Of a stretch of DNA of 64,000 bases, positions 48,501 through 56,672 are shown one piece after another (position 1 is the first letter of the stretch; every line of letters begins with the position of its first letter). The translations under genes were made by a program, and so were the position numbers. The notes beneath the pieces were generated by a model. The model ran no database searches. It was not told where the DNA came from and saw only the letters and a program-made list of their open reading frames with translations. Source of the DNA: Dendrolimus kikuchii. Its lineage: Eukaryota; Arthropoda; Insecta; Lepidoptera; Lasiocampidae. The stretch lies in NCBI GenBank assembly GCA_019925095.2, contig CM034403.1:4407690-4471689 (forward strand), given 5' to 3'.

Positions 48501-49128
48501 ATCGACTGTTATATATTTTGTATGTATTAATCTACAATTCCCACATATACCTATATAATATAATATAAATATATTTAATTACCTTTATAATAATTAAATA
48601 TTTTTATATAAATTTATTTTTTGTTACATTGAATATAAACATTTCTATTTACAATATATTCTTATAAGACATTTGATTAATTTAGCCTTGTTTATTATAT
48701 TTGTAGAATGGAAGACAATATTTGGCAAACTCATTTTTGTGATGCATGTAATGTGATTATTAGAAGTATTTAACACTGTTTTAAAATTACCTATATGAAG
48801 GTATAGTAGGTTCTTTAGGTTGATTCTGGTTTGATGAAGGCTGGAACTGAAAATCAGCTCTGTGTTAGCGCCTAACACAGCATAATGCTGAGTTTCCAGC
48901 CGCCTCATTGTCGTGAATTTTATGTACGTACATTTCTTAAACTGTATCTATTTATTAGTAAAAATCCTTGTATTTTATGTGTGTGCATTTATTTGCGACA
49001 ATAAATATTTTTCTTTCTTTCTTTCTTTCCCTATTTACACTTGTGGATAAATAGAATTACGTACCTAATACTCCCAAGACAGCGAACACACAGAGAAACA
49101 AACAGACAGACACGAACTTGGCCTGCAT
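30332..49128 (-). CDS. Secreted three-domain TIL serine protease inhibitor (predicted)
   Basis: A predicted 228-aa secreted inhibitor. Exons (minus): 49128-49065 (signal peptide MQAKFVSVCLFLCVFAVLGV), 31943-31764, 31350-31117 and 30540-30332, 687 nt in total. All junctions are phase 1 with GT/AG ends. Each of the three downstream exons encodes one TIL module with ten cysteines in the order expected for Ascaris-type inhibitors, including GCFC and a closing C-x(5)-C. TIL proteins block serine proteases through a loop between cysteines 5 and 6. Here the loops are CKGVC, CPAQC and CKDDC, so the predicted P1 residues are Gly, Ala and Asp rather than the usual basic or large hydrophobic ones. The stop follows PKGSY. 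The 17-kb first intron is full of repeats, and linking the 49-kb signal exon to the 31.9-kb exon rests on phase and orientation only. An alternative splice from 30343 to the exon at 26532 is possible. Confidence 0.7.
31117..31350 (-). CDS. TIL exon 3 (second TIL module)
   Basis: 234 nt, phase 1-1, acceptor CTTCCAG and donor GTAAGT. A 20-residue linker (KYKLETTDPRVNGG) precedes CPENEEYRFCEPCLKSC and GCFCKGDLLRDKDRKCV. Its loop is CPAQC. Confidence 0.85.
31378..31763 (-). other. Intron between TIL modules 1 and 2
   Basis: Short AT-rich intron of about 410 bases (31351-31763) with canonical ends; no repeat was recognised. Confidence 0.6.
31764..31943 (-). CDS. TIL exon 2 (first TIL module)
   Basis: 180 nt, phase 1-1, acceptor ATTCCAG and donor GTGAGT. 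It encodes LCRPNERLLSCGCPKTCKDP, then DCKGVCKTGCFCEEDEVRND and HCVKLKDCPP. It has no internal ATG. Confidence 0.85.
32900..33445 (-). pseudogene. RTE-type retrotransposon fragment (minus)
   Basis: An open 171-aa frame (33436-32921) covers VLVPTLTYGSESWVWKREHE, MLRWFGHVERMHDERMTKQI and the terminal YPARELA, followed by (TATG)n. It lacks the polymerase and endonuclease domains. Relative to the copy at 55.6 kb it has lost 12 residues in frame after ALGKL. It lies in the first intron of the multi-TIL gene. Confidence 0.88.
33446..34049. other. Intronic region without recognisable gene
   Basis: AT-rich with short TA repeats near 33763. Nothing assigned. Confidence 0.4.
34050..34310. repeat. Partial copy of the CCCGCGGG repeat family
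   Basis: Shares AATTCCAATGTGATTTTTTA-like spacer sequence and a CCCGCGGGAATCCCGCGG block (34270-34288) with the copies at 10.04 and 46.04 kb, in the opposite orientation. It is degraded. Confidence 0.5.
34342..34572 (-). mobile_element. tRNA-derived SINE (family 2)
   Basis: Read from 34572 on the minus strand: TGGTTGAGCGG (A box) and GGGTTCGATTCCTGG (exact B-box core). The tail contains TACCCATAACACAAGCGTAA and matches 46571-46820 and 55218-55445. Confidence 0.8.
34628..34670 (+). mobile_element. RTE extreme 3' tail
   Basis: Only GGGAACTGGCGCGAAGTTATG and five TATG units remain, the shortest copy of the family here. Confidence 0.7.
34785..35168 (+). repeat. Dispersed repeat X (copy 1)
   Basis: About 340 bp closely matching 45590-45922, including GAGATCCTGGATA, AAACACGACGGGTCTATCTT, CAAAATTTCAGCTCAATCGG and an end at GCAAGTTAATAAAAAG. 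The A-rich end suggests a retrotransposed element. It was not identified. Confidence 0.75.
35185..35335 (+). mobile_element. RT/RLE-family 3' fragment, near-identical to 50.36 kb
   Basis: GACATATGTAAGAAACTCTT through GATCTGCTACATAATGTATT matches 50354-50502 with only a few differences. It is 5'-truncated and starts abruptly after a repeat X tail. Confidence 0.85.
35945..36250 (+). mobile_element. tRNA-derived SINE (family 1)
   Basis: The head GGTAGCGTAATGGCTAGCGC holds the A box, and GGTTCAGTCCTGG is a near B box. The tail ends in a TA-rich stretch after CAGCAGTGGGACATTAATGG. Confidence 0.85.
36251..38575. other. Intronic region with internal repeats, no gene
   Basis: A repeat B-like fragment lies at about 36290-36400 in reverse. 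A GAGTTTTTGGCGG / GTTGTGCAG block near 37040 recurs near 37862. No coding signal was seen. Confidence 0.4.
37619..37727. repeat. Inverted repeat / hairpin
   Basis: GTTACCCTCGGGTGAAAGAC at 37620 pairs with GTCACTTTCACCCTTCGTGT at about 37704-37723, leaving a ~47-base loop. Probably the core of a small DNA transposon. Confidence 0.7.
38576..39130 (-). repeat. SINE family 2 tail and repeat A copy
   Basis: 38576-38660 matches the tail of SINE family 2. 38878-39130 is a repeat A copy in reverse, from GTGCAGGAACCGAGAAAGAA to GCACATTGGTGTTGCACCTG. Confidence 0.65.
39131..40031. other. Intronic region without recognisable gene
   Basis: A tRNA-like head (GGTTGTAGTATCC, GGGTTCGTATCC) at 39955-39998 may be a third SINE. 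Otherwise AT-rich. Confidence 0.35.
40032..40612 (+). mobile_element. Helitron-like element with triplicated 114-bp 3' region
   Basis: It begins TCTATACTAATATTATACAG and ends CCGAGACCGCTAGT. The hairpin GGCAGAACAACGTCTGCC lies about 8 bases before CTAG, as in Helitron 3' ends. The block from TTTGAGTGGGTCCCGGGG recurs at 40261, 40375 and 40489, exactly 114 bases apart. Confidence 0.75.
41038..41352 (+). mobile_element. Helitron-like (Lep1-type) copy
   Basis: Contains CGACTGAACCGATTTAAATG, a CACGCGGACAAAGTTGCGGG hairpin and a CAGCTAGTT end. It is non-autonomous. Confidence 0.65.
41353..42594. other. Intronic region without recognisable gene
   Basis: AT-rich to about 42250, then GC-richer sequence with one early unit resembling the following minisatellite (GGCGCAGCGATCGGG at about 42281). 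Confidence 0.4.
42595..42748. repeat. 22-bp minisatellite, seven units
   Basis: GGGTTTTATTGGCGCAACGC plus two bases repeats with a strict 22-base period at 42595, 42617, 42639, 42661, 42683, 42705 and 42727. Units alternate between AACGCTC and AGCGATC variants. Confidence 0.92.
42749..43855. other. Intronic region without recognisable gene
   Basis: Short frames only; no recognised repeat. Confidence 0.4.
43856..44163 (+). mobile_element. Helitron-like copy, single 3' unit
   Basis: Begins near TACTAATATTAAAAAGAGGA, contains ACTGAACCGATTTC and one copy of the block triplicated at 40.3 kb, and ends CCAAGAGCGCTAGTT. Confidence 0.7.
44164..44544. other. GC-rich stretch of unknown origin
   Basis: Clearly more GC-rich than its surroundings (44220-44510), with GGGGCGGCGGAGGGTCGTCA. 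It may be a piece of an R1-like element because a non-LTR C-terminus follows, but no motif proves it. Confidence 0.35.
44545..44735 (+). pseudogene. Non-LTR retrotransposon C-terminal fragment
   Basis: CGLDEGTLEHVFFHCPKM carries the C-x..H-x..C zinc-like motif found near the end of Jockey/R1-like polyproteins, followed by PRPVNINFLLALANKKSVHI. Both ends break off, and a repeat A copy follows immediately. Confidence 0.75.
44743..45050 (-). repeat. Dispersed repeat A, near-complete copy (minus)
   Basis: Runs from TGCAGGAACGGAGAAAGAAT to GTCTGCTGAGCTCGTGCAAT, the full family length of about 305 bp, in reverse. Confidence 0.85.
45590..45922 (+). repeat. Dispersed repeat X (copy 2)
   Basis: Matches 34785-35168 through most of its length, with a (TA)n expansion at about 45788-45802 and an end at CATTGCAAGTTAAATAAAAG. 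Confidence 0.75.
46040..46440 (+). repeat. Repeat with periodic CCCGCGGGATTCCCGGGA palindromes (copy 2)
   Basis: Blocks at 46060, 46173 and 46301, with spacers containing ATTTGCTATCGATCAGTGAA. Same orientation and layout as 10040-10350. Confidence 0.75.
46571..46820 (+). mobile_element. tRNA-derived SINE (family 2)
   Basis: TGTGGTTGAGTGGGCC carries the A box and CGGTTCGCTTCCTGG a weaker B box. The tail matches the copies at 34.4 and 55.3 kb. Confidence 0.75.
47196..47443 (+). repeat. Dispersed repeat A, truncated by a Helitron junction
   Basis: Begins TTTTATTGCATGAGTTCAGC and stops at GGGCAAATGCCCTATTACCT, where Helitron sequence begins. Confidence 0.8.
47444..48090 (-). mobile_element. Helitron-like element, inverted partial copy
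   Basis: On the minus strand it starts TCTATACTTAATATTATAAA and follows the element at 59053-59785 closely for about 640 bp, including the ACGGCGTGCGCTGCGAAAAC block, then breaks off before the 3' hairpin. Confidence 0.85.
47564..47716 (-). other. Small ORF inside the Helitron-like element (50 codons)
   Basis: ATG at 47716 opens MPSLQKLFILYLGINPYQNK and ends …KRYRDI with TAA at 47564. The sister element at 59.4 kb has the same frame lacking 39 bases. GTAAGT follows the stop. It is not recognised as a known protein. Confidence 0.45.
48091..49011. other. AT-rich region with poly-C run
   Basis: A 15-base C run lies at 48351-48365 and short TA-rich repeats at 48420-48620. No gene was recognised. 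Confidence 0.5.
49012..49030 (+). repeat. (TTTC)n microsatellite
   Basis: About five TTTC units directly following CAATAAATATTTTTC, resembling a retroelement tail. It lies about 35 bases downstream of the signal-exon donor. Confidence 0.7.
49065..49128 (-). CDS. TIL gene exon 1 (signal peptide)
   Basis: ATG at 49128; 21 codons give MQAKFVSVCLFLCVFAVLGV plus L, a clear secretion signal, and a phase-1 donor GTACGT. It is the only signal exon seen upstream of the phase-1 TIL exons on this strand. Confidence 0.75.
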
Positions 49129-49175
49129 TGTGTATGAGCGTAGTAACTGCACTGCAACGAATGCCGGCTTGCCGT

Positions 49176-49182
49176 CTTTATA
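49176..49182 (-). promoter_or_regulatory. TATA box of the multi-TIL gene
   Basis: TATAAAG on the minus strand, with a GCAGT initiator 29-30 bases downstream (A at about 49153), giving a 25-base 5' UTR. Confidence 0.65.
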
Positions 49183-49465
49183 TTGACAGCGGATTTGTAT
49201 CAATAGCACTTCAGCTGACTTGAATGGGTCATCACAACTGGTGTTGTGGTTAAAGCGTTAGCTTATAGCATAAGTCCCGAGTTACATAGGAATATTTATA
49301 GCAATAATAGAATTTTTTAATATTGTTTACAGTTTTATTCAAGCTGTTTAATAAGCCACGTCTTTGGATAGGTACTTAAAAATAAAATAAAAGTTTTTAC
49401 TTTATTGCATAACATCAAGAGTGTTAGTACAGAACACAATAGGCGGTCTTATTACTAAAAGCAAT

Positions 49466-49833
49466 TACAGTAGAATCTTTAAGTCGAACTTGAACGGAGA
49501 CGCCAAAAAATTAAAGTTGTAGAGTTTTCGACTTATGGAGGATATCGACTTATCGTATTTTGTAAGGAAACATTCGACTTGTAGCTGTTAAGATTTATTT
49601 AAATAATCGAGTTGTAAAGGTTGTAAAATCAAATATTGCATGTTTGAGATACAGAGGGCCAATTTATTTTTTCTAGAATTTGCTTATAGGAACTTACTAA
49701 TTACTTCAACTTATAGAGGGTTTATATTTCGAGCAACGGAGGTTTTGGGGGTCGAAGGGAAGGGAACACAAATTTATTTCGAGTTTGGGAGATTGTTGAC
49801 TGTGCAGGTTCGACTTAAAGAGGTTCTACTATA
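49466..49833. mobile_element. pogo-like MITE (TACAGTAGAATCTTTAAGTC)
   Basis: The right end, inverted, reads TATAGTAGAACCTCTTTAAG, matching over about 24 bp with TA at the tips. It is non-coding. Confidence 0.75.
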
Positions 49834-49989
49834 TCTGTTGCAGGCTCATTGGTTTGAAATCTATTTTTCTTATGGAATAGAATTTAGTATGTGATTTTTA
49901 CTTTTTATGTCATACTGTTTTTTGTCGAGTGAAAATTATTGAGAGGAATACACGTATAAATTATCCATTGTTGTGTTTATTAAGTTTAT

Positions 49990-50515
49990 TTGTAGGAAGA
50001 AGATTTCGTCATGCCAGCCTCAACGACATCATTCGCCGAGCTCTTGTCAGCGTCGGCGTCCCGGCCATTCTGGAACCAAATGGCCTGGTGCGTGACGATG
50101 GCAAGAGACCGGACGGAATGTCACTCGTCCCTTGGAAGATGGGGCGGCCGCTAGTGTGGGATGCGACCTGTGTTGACACACTGGCCCCGTCACATCTTCC
50201 AATGACCGAGTCAGGGGCTGGCAACGCTGCCGCTTCAGCTGAGGACGTCAAACGGCGCAAATATGGAGCCTTAGGAAGGGGTTACATATTTGTGCCGTTT
50301 GGGGTTGAAACATTAGGCCCGTGGGGTCCGTCGGCAAAGAGTTTCTTTAAAGACATATGTAAGAAACTCTTTGACACTACCCGTGATCAGAAGGCTGGCT
50401 CATATTTTGCACAACAAATAAGTATTGCCATACAGCGTGGCAATGCAGCCAGCCTTCTGGGCACGCTCCCCGTTGGCAATGATCTGCTACATAATGTATT
50501 TTAGTTATAATGTCT
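49990..50515 (+). mobile_element. RT/RLE-family C-terminal copy, open frame
   Basis: A frame from about 49997 to 50504 encodes RHASLNDIIRRALVSVGVPA, RPDGMSLVPWKMGRPLVWDA, FGVETLGPWGPS and RGNAASLLGTLPVGNDLLHN plus a stop. It covers the same domain as residues 390-545 of the 22.9-kb frame, without stops, but lacks the RT and the zinc motif. Confidence 0.85.
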
Positions 50516-50574
50516 TTGGTTTTTTATTTTTAAAACGTTTGAGACAGGTTGCAATACTTGCTCTTTTTTAAATC

Positions 50575-50790
50575 TTTTTATTGTCCTTTACTTTTTTTAT
50601 TGTGAAGTTGGCGAACAGGCAGATGGTTCATCTGATAGAAAGTGGTCATCGCTACCTAACGACGTTTGTAATACCAAGGGCGTTGTCAATGCGTTGCCGG
50701 TCTCGAAGAAATTTTATTACGCCCATCTTAAATGACCCCATGATGTAGCGCCAAGGGAAATCCTCGGCGGGAAGTTCCCTCCAACTGGTT
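50575..50790 (+). repeat. Dispersed repeat B copy
   Basis: GAACAGGCAGATGGTTCATC then CGAAGAAATTTTATTACGCC, as at 17050-17270. Confidence 0.6.
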
Positions 50791-51046
50791 GCTGTACCAC
50801 TGTCGGGTCTACTAGCAATAAACGGTGCCTTAGGAGAGCCCGCGAAGTTTTCTACCTGTTAATAATTTTTAAGATAGTTTAAAAAAAAATCTTTTGATTT
50901 TTGGATTATTAATATGGGATTCTGTAAATAATTCATATGAAAAATTATTTTCATTCTTCTTTTATTTAATCCAAATAAAATTGTTCATACTATAGAATTC
51001 TAATTAATAAAAATTGTTATATCTTACATTTTTTTAAGTGTATAAA

Positions 51047-51305
51047 ATAACTAGCTGTGCCCGCGAGGTCGTCCGCGTGGTATTTGTTTTCAAAACCCCC
51101 GATTTTGAAACATTCTTCATTGTTGCTCCGCTCCTGTTGGTCTTAGCTTGCCTATATATATATATATATATATATAGCCTATAGCCTTCCTCGATAAATG
51201 TGCTATCAAACACTAAAAGAATTTTTCAAATCAGATCAGTAGTTCCTGAGATTAGCGCGTTCAATCAAACAAACAATCAAACTCTTCTGCTTTATATATT
51301 ATAAG
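51047..51305 (-). mobile_element. Helitron-like copy with (TA)n
   Basis: Begins at the 3' end (ACTAGCTGTGCCCGCGAGGT) and includes a TA run at 51153-51176, then AGTTCCTGAGATTAGCGCGT as in the 59-kb element. Confidence 0.75.
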
Positions 51306-51439
51306 TATAAGATATTTCTAAGATAGAAATAAATTGAAATTACTATGTCAAAGCCCAAATCTGAAAGGGTTACAGTTTCCCAGTAAAGTGTACCACAAAA
51401 TGCATAGATTTTGGGATAGTGTAATAATAGTAGCCCGTA

Positions 51440-51845
51440 ACTGTCCCACTTCTGGGCTTGAGCCTTCCAATTTCTTAGTAAAACACGGCCAGTATACCCA
51501 TCATGCTTGTCCAGGGCGGCTTGGCGTTTCTGATACAACGGTTATCTTGATGTGCTTTATAAGTCGTGGTAGCGTAATGGCTAGCGCACACGTCCCAAAC
51601 TCACGTGGCGCGGGTTCGAATACTGGCCGGAACTTATATACCACTTAGGCAGCTTTCAGACCTAATTTGCAAATTGTTACAATTACCACGTGCTAACAAC
51701 GGTGAAGGAAAATATCATGATGAAACTTGCACATCGAGATAACCGATGTGTCAAACCTGCTAAGCTGCCTTGGACACGAGTGGCGGGTATATTCGTACTG
51801 TCCGTTCCCCCTATAGTGAGAGGTCTATAATGTGCAGATTAGGTC
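51440..51845 (+). mobile_element. tRNA-derived SINE (family 1) with an inverted tail copy
   Basis: The head GTGGTAGCGTAATGGCTAGC is at 51566 and GGGTTCGAATACTGG is a near B box. A reversed SINE tail lies just upstream (51440-51560). Confidence 0.8.
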
Positions 51846-52602
51846 AGGAAAATGCCTAAGCAGGCCATACTTTTGAGCCGAGTTTGTTAACTGTTAAGCT
51901 ACCACGGCTCCTTAACACGGACCTAAGGGTTCCTTTACTGTCAAAATGGTTGAGTAATTTAAAAAAATCTCCACAAATATACGCATAGTCAAGGTGGTGA
52001 AGTCCATTGGTGAGGGAACTCCATATCTCTCATTATTTCCGTGTTTTAATCATTACGACGCTAACAAATCAGTCAGTGAAGCTAAGACCATTGTATTCTC
52101 TCTTCGAATTGTAGTTGGTGTTAAAGTCCGATTAAAAAAGTTAAAAAATGAGCGCTGTATGAACTTACCCCATTGACGGACTTCGCCACCTTGACTATAT
52201 ATTTATTTAGCACATGTATATTTACGTATTCAATACATTATTATTATGAAAATAGGATATTTTGAGCAGTAAACGAATTTAGAATTTACGTAAGTGAAAC
52301 CGCTTGGAGAGCCCTAGTCAGCAGCAAGTTCATTATTCTAACTTGCGTAAGAACAAGCGTCAGCAACGTCCTACCCTAAGGGTCTAATTTACATAAACGG
52401 CTATATTTAGCGAGATATTCTCATATGTGGAGCGAGGCCTTACAATTACGTCACTTGAAGTTATTATTACGCACAACTTTAGAATCTTTGGGCATTTCCA
52501 GATACATCATCTCAATTGTACCGGTTACGAAATGAAGCTTGGGTCATACTAAAGGAGCGAAGCGACCGCGCGGCATTTACTACAGTTATAGAAGAACAAG
52601 TG
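51846..52602. other. Region without recognisable gene
   Basis: A stray SINE tail piece lies at 51835-51910. The rest is AT-rich. Confidence 0.4.
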
Positions 52603-52697
52603 CAAGTGAGGTGTGTAAGAATAAGCCTAAATGGCGTTCTGTTGTTCGTGCCTACCCCGCAAGGGAACTGGCGTGAAGTTATGTATGTATGTATGTT
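52603..52697 (+). mobile_element. RTE-type 3' end fragment
   Basis: GTGAGGTGTGTAAGAATAAG to GGAACTGGCGTGAAGTTATG, then TATG units. Confidence 0.85.
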
Positions 52698-53504
52698 GTA
52701 TAGAAGAACAAATACTGTGTGAATCTTCAAATGTCTTGGCACGACGACTGTAATAATATTTTTCTTATTATTTCTTTGTCCTATTGTTACAACTCTATTA
52801 ATTCTTCGAAAAGTAATTGTTAAACATATTTCTATATTTATTAAAAAGAAAATTGAGGTAGTTAAATATGAAGACGTGTTGTTAGGGTGTTTCTTGCCGC
52901 TTCTTCTCCTTAAACAGATATATGTAACACGTTGCGAAGCGAACGAATAGGGAGTGTATTAAATTTTTTAAACTTATATGTGTGACTTTAAAAAAAACTG
53001 TTCTTTAGTGGACTTGCTTTGAATAAAATCTCTTGAATTTGAATAACAAACGCTCAGGATGAAACGTAACTCTGTTAAATTCCCACTTCTCTCCATTTTC
53101 GACTTTTTATTATTATATCTGTATATAATTTTTCTGTACGTGTGTATCTTACTGAACTCCTGCTACATTTGAGTGTGTCCTAGGATGGTTTCAAGTCACG
53201 GTTGGACCTAGTAGGTGCCGCTACAATTGGGTTCTAGACATTTATTTTTTTCGGGCAGGATAATGTGTGCTGAGTCCGCTATTTTAAGACCAAATCAAAC
53301 AAGATTTAAAAATAAACGTATTAAAGCTATTAATTTTGAACTGGTTTAATATAAAAAAATTGCTTTAATTAATAAAACGTCAAAAATTAAGAGAGGAAAG
53401 ACCTGTGATGCCATTTAGTCATATAGATTCAATATAAGATATTTTGAAGAAATATCACGTGAAAAGCACTTTAAATAAGCGTGTATCTACGATTTAGTTT
53501 AATG
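52698..53504. other. Region with one Helitron remnant, no gene
   Basis: 53160-53285 matches the Helitron 3' unit at 40.3 kb (GGGTTCTAGACATTTATTTT, GCAGGATAATGTGTGCTGAG). Otherwise unassigned. Confidence 0.45.
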
Positions 53505-53615
53505 AAAGTTGATGAAGCAAAAAGTGCTTGTCAGGATCGTAGCAGGTGGAATTGCATGATCTCTGCCTACCCCTACCCCAATGGGAAACAGGCGCGACAA
53601 TATGTATGTACGTTT
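53505..53615 (+). mobile_element. Second RTE-like family, 3' end
   Basis: The frame reads DEAKSACQDRSRWNCMISAY followed by a TATGTATG run, the layout of RTE termini but a different sequence from the main family. Confidence 0.5.
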
Positions 53616-54474
53616 TTTTTAAATGTGCATTGCTTCATCCAAGAAAGTGAAATAACTGGTTGGAATAGTCCTTAAATACATAGAATGGTGAATATAAATG
53701 ACTGTACGCAGCCGCGTTTACTAGCGTGCTGCGCCGTTGTGGCTTAAGCTTTATTTTGATGCAAATTGTAACCATTGGACCTTGAAGTTTTAACGATATC
53801 TCGATTTACCATATGTACATTATAATTATATCTATGTGTGATTGTATGTTAAGATAACGGTGTGATTGTAAATTGCTTGCTCGATTGTAAATATTGAGTT
53901 CGATTTAACGCACGTTTTTAGGCAGTTCATGTCTGATGAGAAGTTTGTGTCGAGGACAAACTACTCAAGAAACTACAGGTGCAAATATAAATTTGGGCTA
54001 CTCTCACAGATACTACATTAAGTCCATAAACATCACAAATTTTTTCGCGGATTGTGTTGCACTTTTACCTTTTTTATAGTAAAATTTTAAAATGTATCGA
54101 ATTTCTTGATTAGATTCACTCATTTTAACCATAAGAAAAACAAATGAAAATCACACATTTTCCTAATTTGAATTTGGAATTGTCTTCTTTAAAATTAAAA
54201 CTTTTTAATGATACCAAAACCAGCCAGATACAAATGGTATAGCCAAAGAGATCTTATTACAAGTTCATACATACTATATGCGAAAAGACTTTTTCCCCAA
54301 CCTATTATTTAAGAAAACTTATGTTATGATGAACTTTGGTCAGGAAGTGTGGACCACTTGGCAGTTTTACTGACCTCAATGTGCATATTGTTTATATGCA
54401 ACTAGTTGTTATTCGCTACAAGGAGGAGAACCAGCTTTTAGTAGAGGATCCTTTCCTCTCCGGTTCTTCGTAAG
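53616..54474. other. Region without recognisable gene
   Basis: AT-rich sequence with no motif assigned. Confidence 0.4.
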
Positions 54475-54840
54475 ATTCTGGGTCCAACAAAAAGAAAGAA
54501 TGGTAGCTGGAGGGTCCGAAGCAACCTCGAAATTGAGAATCTCGTGGCCGAGCCTAACATAATAGGAGAAATAAAAGCTCACCGCCTCCGCTGGCTCGGT
54601 GACATAGAACGGATGGGAGAGGATCGCAGCGTGAGGAAAGCATATTTGGGACGGTCGGTAGGTCGGCGTCCGGTCCTAAACATCGTAGGAAAGACCGAGT
54701 AGAGGCTGACCTGTCGGAGCTAGGAGCCAGTAATTGGCAAGAAACCGCACAGGACCGAGAAAAGTGGCATGCTCTCGTTTCAGAGGCCAAGACCCACTTT
54801 GGGTCGCTGAGCCAACGGAATAGTAGTAGTAGCTGTTACT
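54475..54840 (+). pseudogene. Third RTE-like C-terminal fragment
   Basis: Frames give AHRLRWLGDIERMGEDRSVR then, after frameshifts and a stop, WQETAQDREKWHALVSEAKT and HFGSLSQRN, the usual end of another RTE-related family. It finishes in a short (TAG)n run at 54825-54834. Confidence 0.75.
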
Positions 54841-55217
54841 CGCGGTTTCGCCCGCGTAGATTAAAAATACTCATACTTTGAGCACACTTTCATCTAATTT
54901 TTCACCCTCTTAGGGATTGAATTTCCAAAAACGCGGATACACGTGTGCATTTATTTCTAACCAGATGCATGTGTATAAAATTTCATGGTTCTTACTTTGA
55001 AAATTTCATCACCACGTTCATTCACACCACCATCACTGGTTGAATTTCCATAAACAATTATGTACTCTCGTATTTAGAGCTGCTGACGGTGAAGAAACAT
55101 ATTTGTTCTATAGAAATAAAAACAATATACTATAGTTTGCAGAACTGAGACTGAAGCTCGGTCTGCCTTTGTATATTAAACCCCGACTTCTGCTCCAGAT
55201 CCAACCAAATACAACGG

Positions 55218-55445
55218 CTTCTGTGATTGAGTGACTTACACCTCTGCCGGTCTATCTCACTGCGTGGCAGACGCTCCGAGTTGAATAACTGGCATAATAT
55301 TCATAAACCAAAATTTCCTTTTATGTCATAGTGTGTCTGTCTGGAATCCGCCCCAAAGTTACCCGTTGTATTACCCATAATACAAACGTAAGTTGCTTAG
55401 CTTGAGGATATACAATGACGTGTTTGTCGGCCGATTTATTTAAAA
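55218..55445 (+). mobile_element. SINE family 2 copy (diverged)
   Basis: TGTGATTGAGTGACTTACAC carries the A-box region. The tail TACCCATAATACAAACGTAA matches the other two copies. It directly abuts the RTE fragment that follows. Confidence 0.65.
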
Positions 55446-55469
55446 AAATAAAAATATTACTCAGTGAAG

Positions 55470-56184
55470 AAACCAGAACGAATGCAAGGATAATGGTCGA
55501 TGATGTTATGCTGGAGCAAGTGAGTGAGTTTGTATATCTTGGATGTACTTTTAGCAGGGATGGAAGGTACACCACTGATATAGAAAGAAGAGTGAATTTG
55601 GGGAATAGTGTGAATGGAGCGTTAGGTAAACTTCTAGGCGCTAAGAACCTCAGCCAGAAGGCCCAGCTTGCCATATACAACGCGGTGCTGGTACCTACGC
55701 TCACGTATGGAAGCGAGAGTTGGGTATGGAAGAGAGAGCATGAAAGTAGAGTAAACGCGGTCGAGATGCGAGCACTAGGCAAAATCTGCGGAGTGAGGCT
55801 CGCGGACCGCGTTCGTAATACCGAAGTAAGAAAGAGAGCTGGTCTGAAAGAGAGTGTCGGGGTGAAGGTAAGGAAAGGAATGCTCCGGTGGTTCGGGCAT
55901 CTGGAAAGAATGCATGATGAAAGAATGACTAAACAGATATACAATGCAAAAGTGGATGGATGCAGAAGTCGTGGAAGGCCACGACACACCTTCCAAGATC
56001 AAATTGATCGTGTACTAGCGGAGGGTGATGTCAGGAGCCTTAAGAATAGACGAGCGTGCATGACAAGAGTTATGAATGTCAAAGAAGCAAGTGAGGTGTG
56101 TAAGAATAAGCCTAAATGGTGCTCTGTTGTTCGTGCCTATAACCCCGCAAAGAAACTGGCGTGAAGTTATGTATGTATGTAAAA
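55470..56184 (+). mobile_element. RTE-type retrotransposon, longest 3' fragment
   Basis: The frame to 56164 encodes EFVYLGCTFSRDG, AIYNAVLVPTLTYGSESWVW, MLRWFGHLERMHDERMTKQI and GRPRHTFQDQIDRVLAEGDV before a terminal YNPAKKLA and TATG tail. Only the region after the polymerase palm is present (no YADD, no endonuclease). It is a reference for the smaller fragments at 2.6, 13.4, 33, 52.6, 56.6, 58.1 and 60.0 kb. Confidence 0.9.
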
Positions 56185-56194
56185 ATATCACTTT

Positions 56195-56470
56195 TTTTAT
56201 TGCAGAGTTCAGCAGACAGGCAGACGGCCCACCTGATGGAAAGCGATTACCATCGCCTATAGACATTTGTAACTCTTGAGGGACACTGGAACCTGGCCAC
56301 TAATGCCGGAACACAACCCGGAGGTTGTTATGACGGCATACTCTAGACTAGGGGTGGTAGCCATCCAGTCAGGCAAATGCCCTCTCACCTGGCTGTGGGT
56401 TATTTTGTCGCGTCTTACGCAGGCCGCCTGGCCGCAGGAAATTGTATTCTTTCGCCGTTCCTGCACAGAT
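56195..56470 (+). repeat. Dispersed repeat A copy
   Basis: TTTTATTGCAGAGTTCAGCA to CCGTTCCTGCACAG, with an internal deletion after GACATTTGTAAC. It directly follows the RTE tail. Confidence 0.8.
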
Positions 56471-56606
56471 GATTATTACTTTGATTGGGGATAAATTGTT
56501 TTGTGGTTATCTGCCGATTAAATTTAATTTCAAAAGTTTTTATTCAAAATAAGTACCACTGGAGAACCCTTTTTGAAGGTCATACATATAAGTTAAAATT
56601 TAATAT

Positions 56607-56672
56607 TACATACATACATACATACATACATAACTTCACGCCAGTTCCCTTGCGGGGTAGGCACGAACAACA
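56607..56672 (-). mobile_element. RTE extreme 3' tail (minus)
   Basis: Six CATA units followed by ACTTCACGCCAGTTCCCTTG, ending after GGCACGAACAACA. Confidence 0.8.

Noticed and set aside
53930..53985. Possible hammerhead-like ribozyme (CTGATGAG … stem … GAAAC)
   Set aside because: The stem AGTTTGT/ACAAACT is real, but two extra bases separate it from GAAAC and the flanking helices do not form; not a canonical core.
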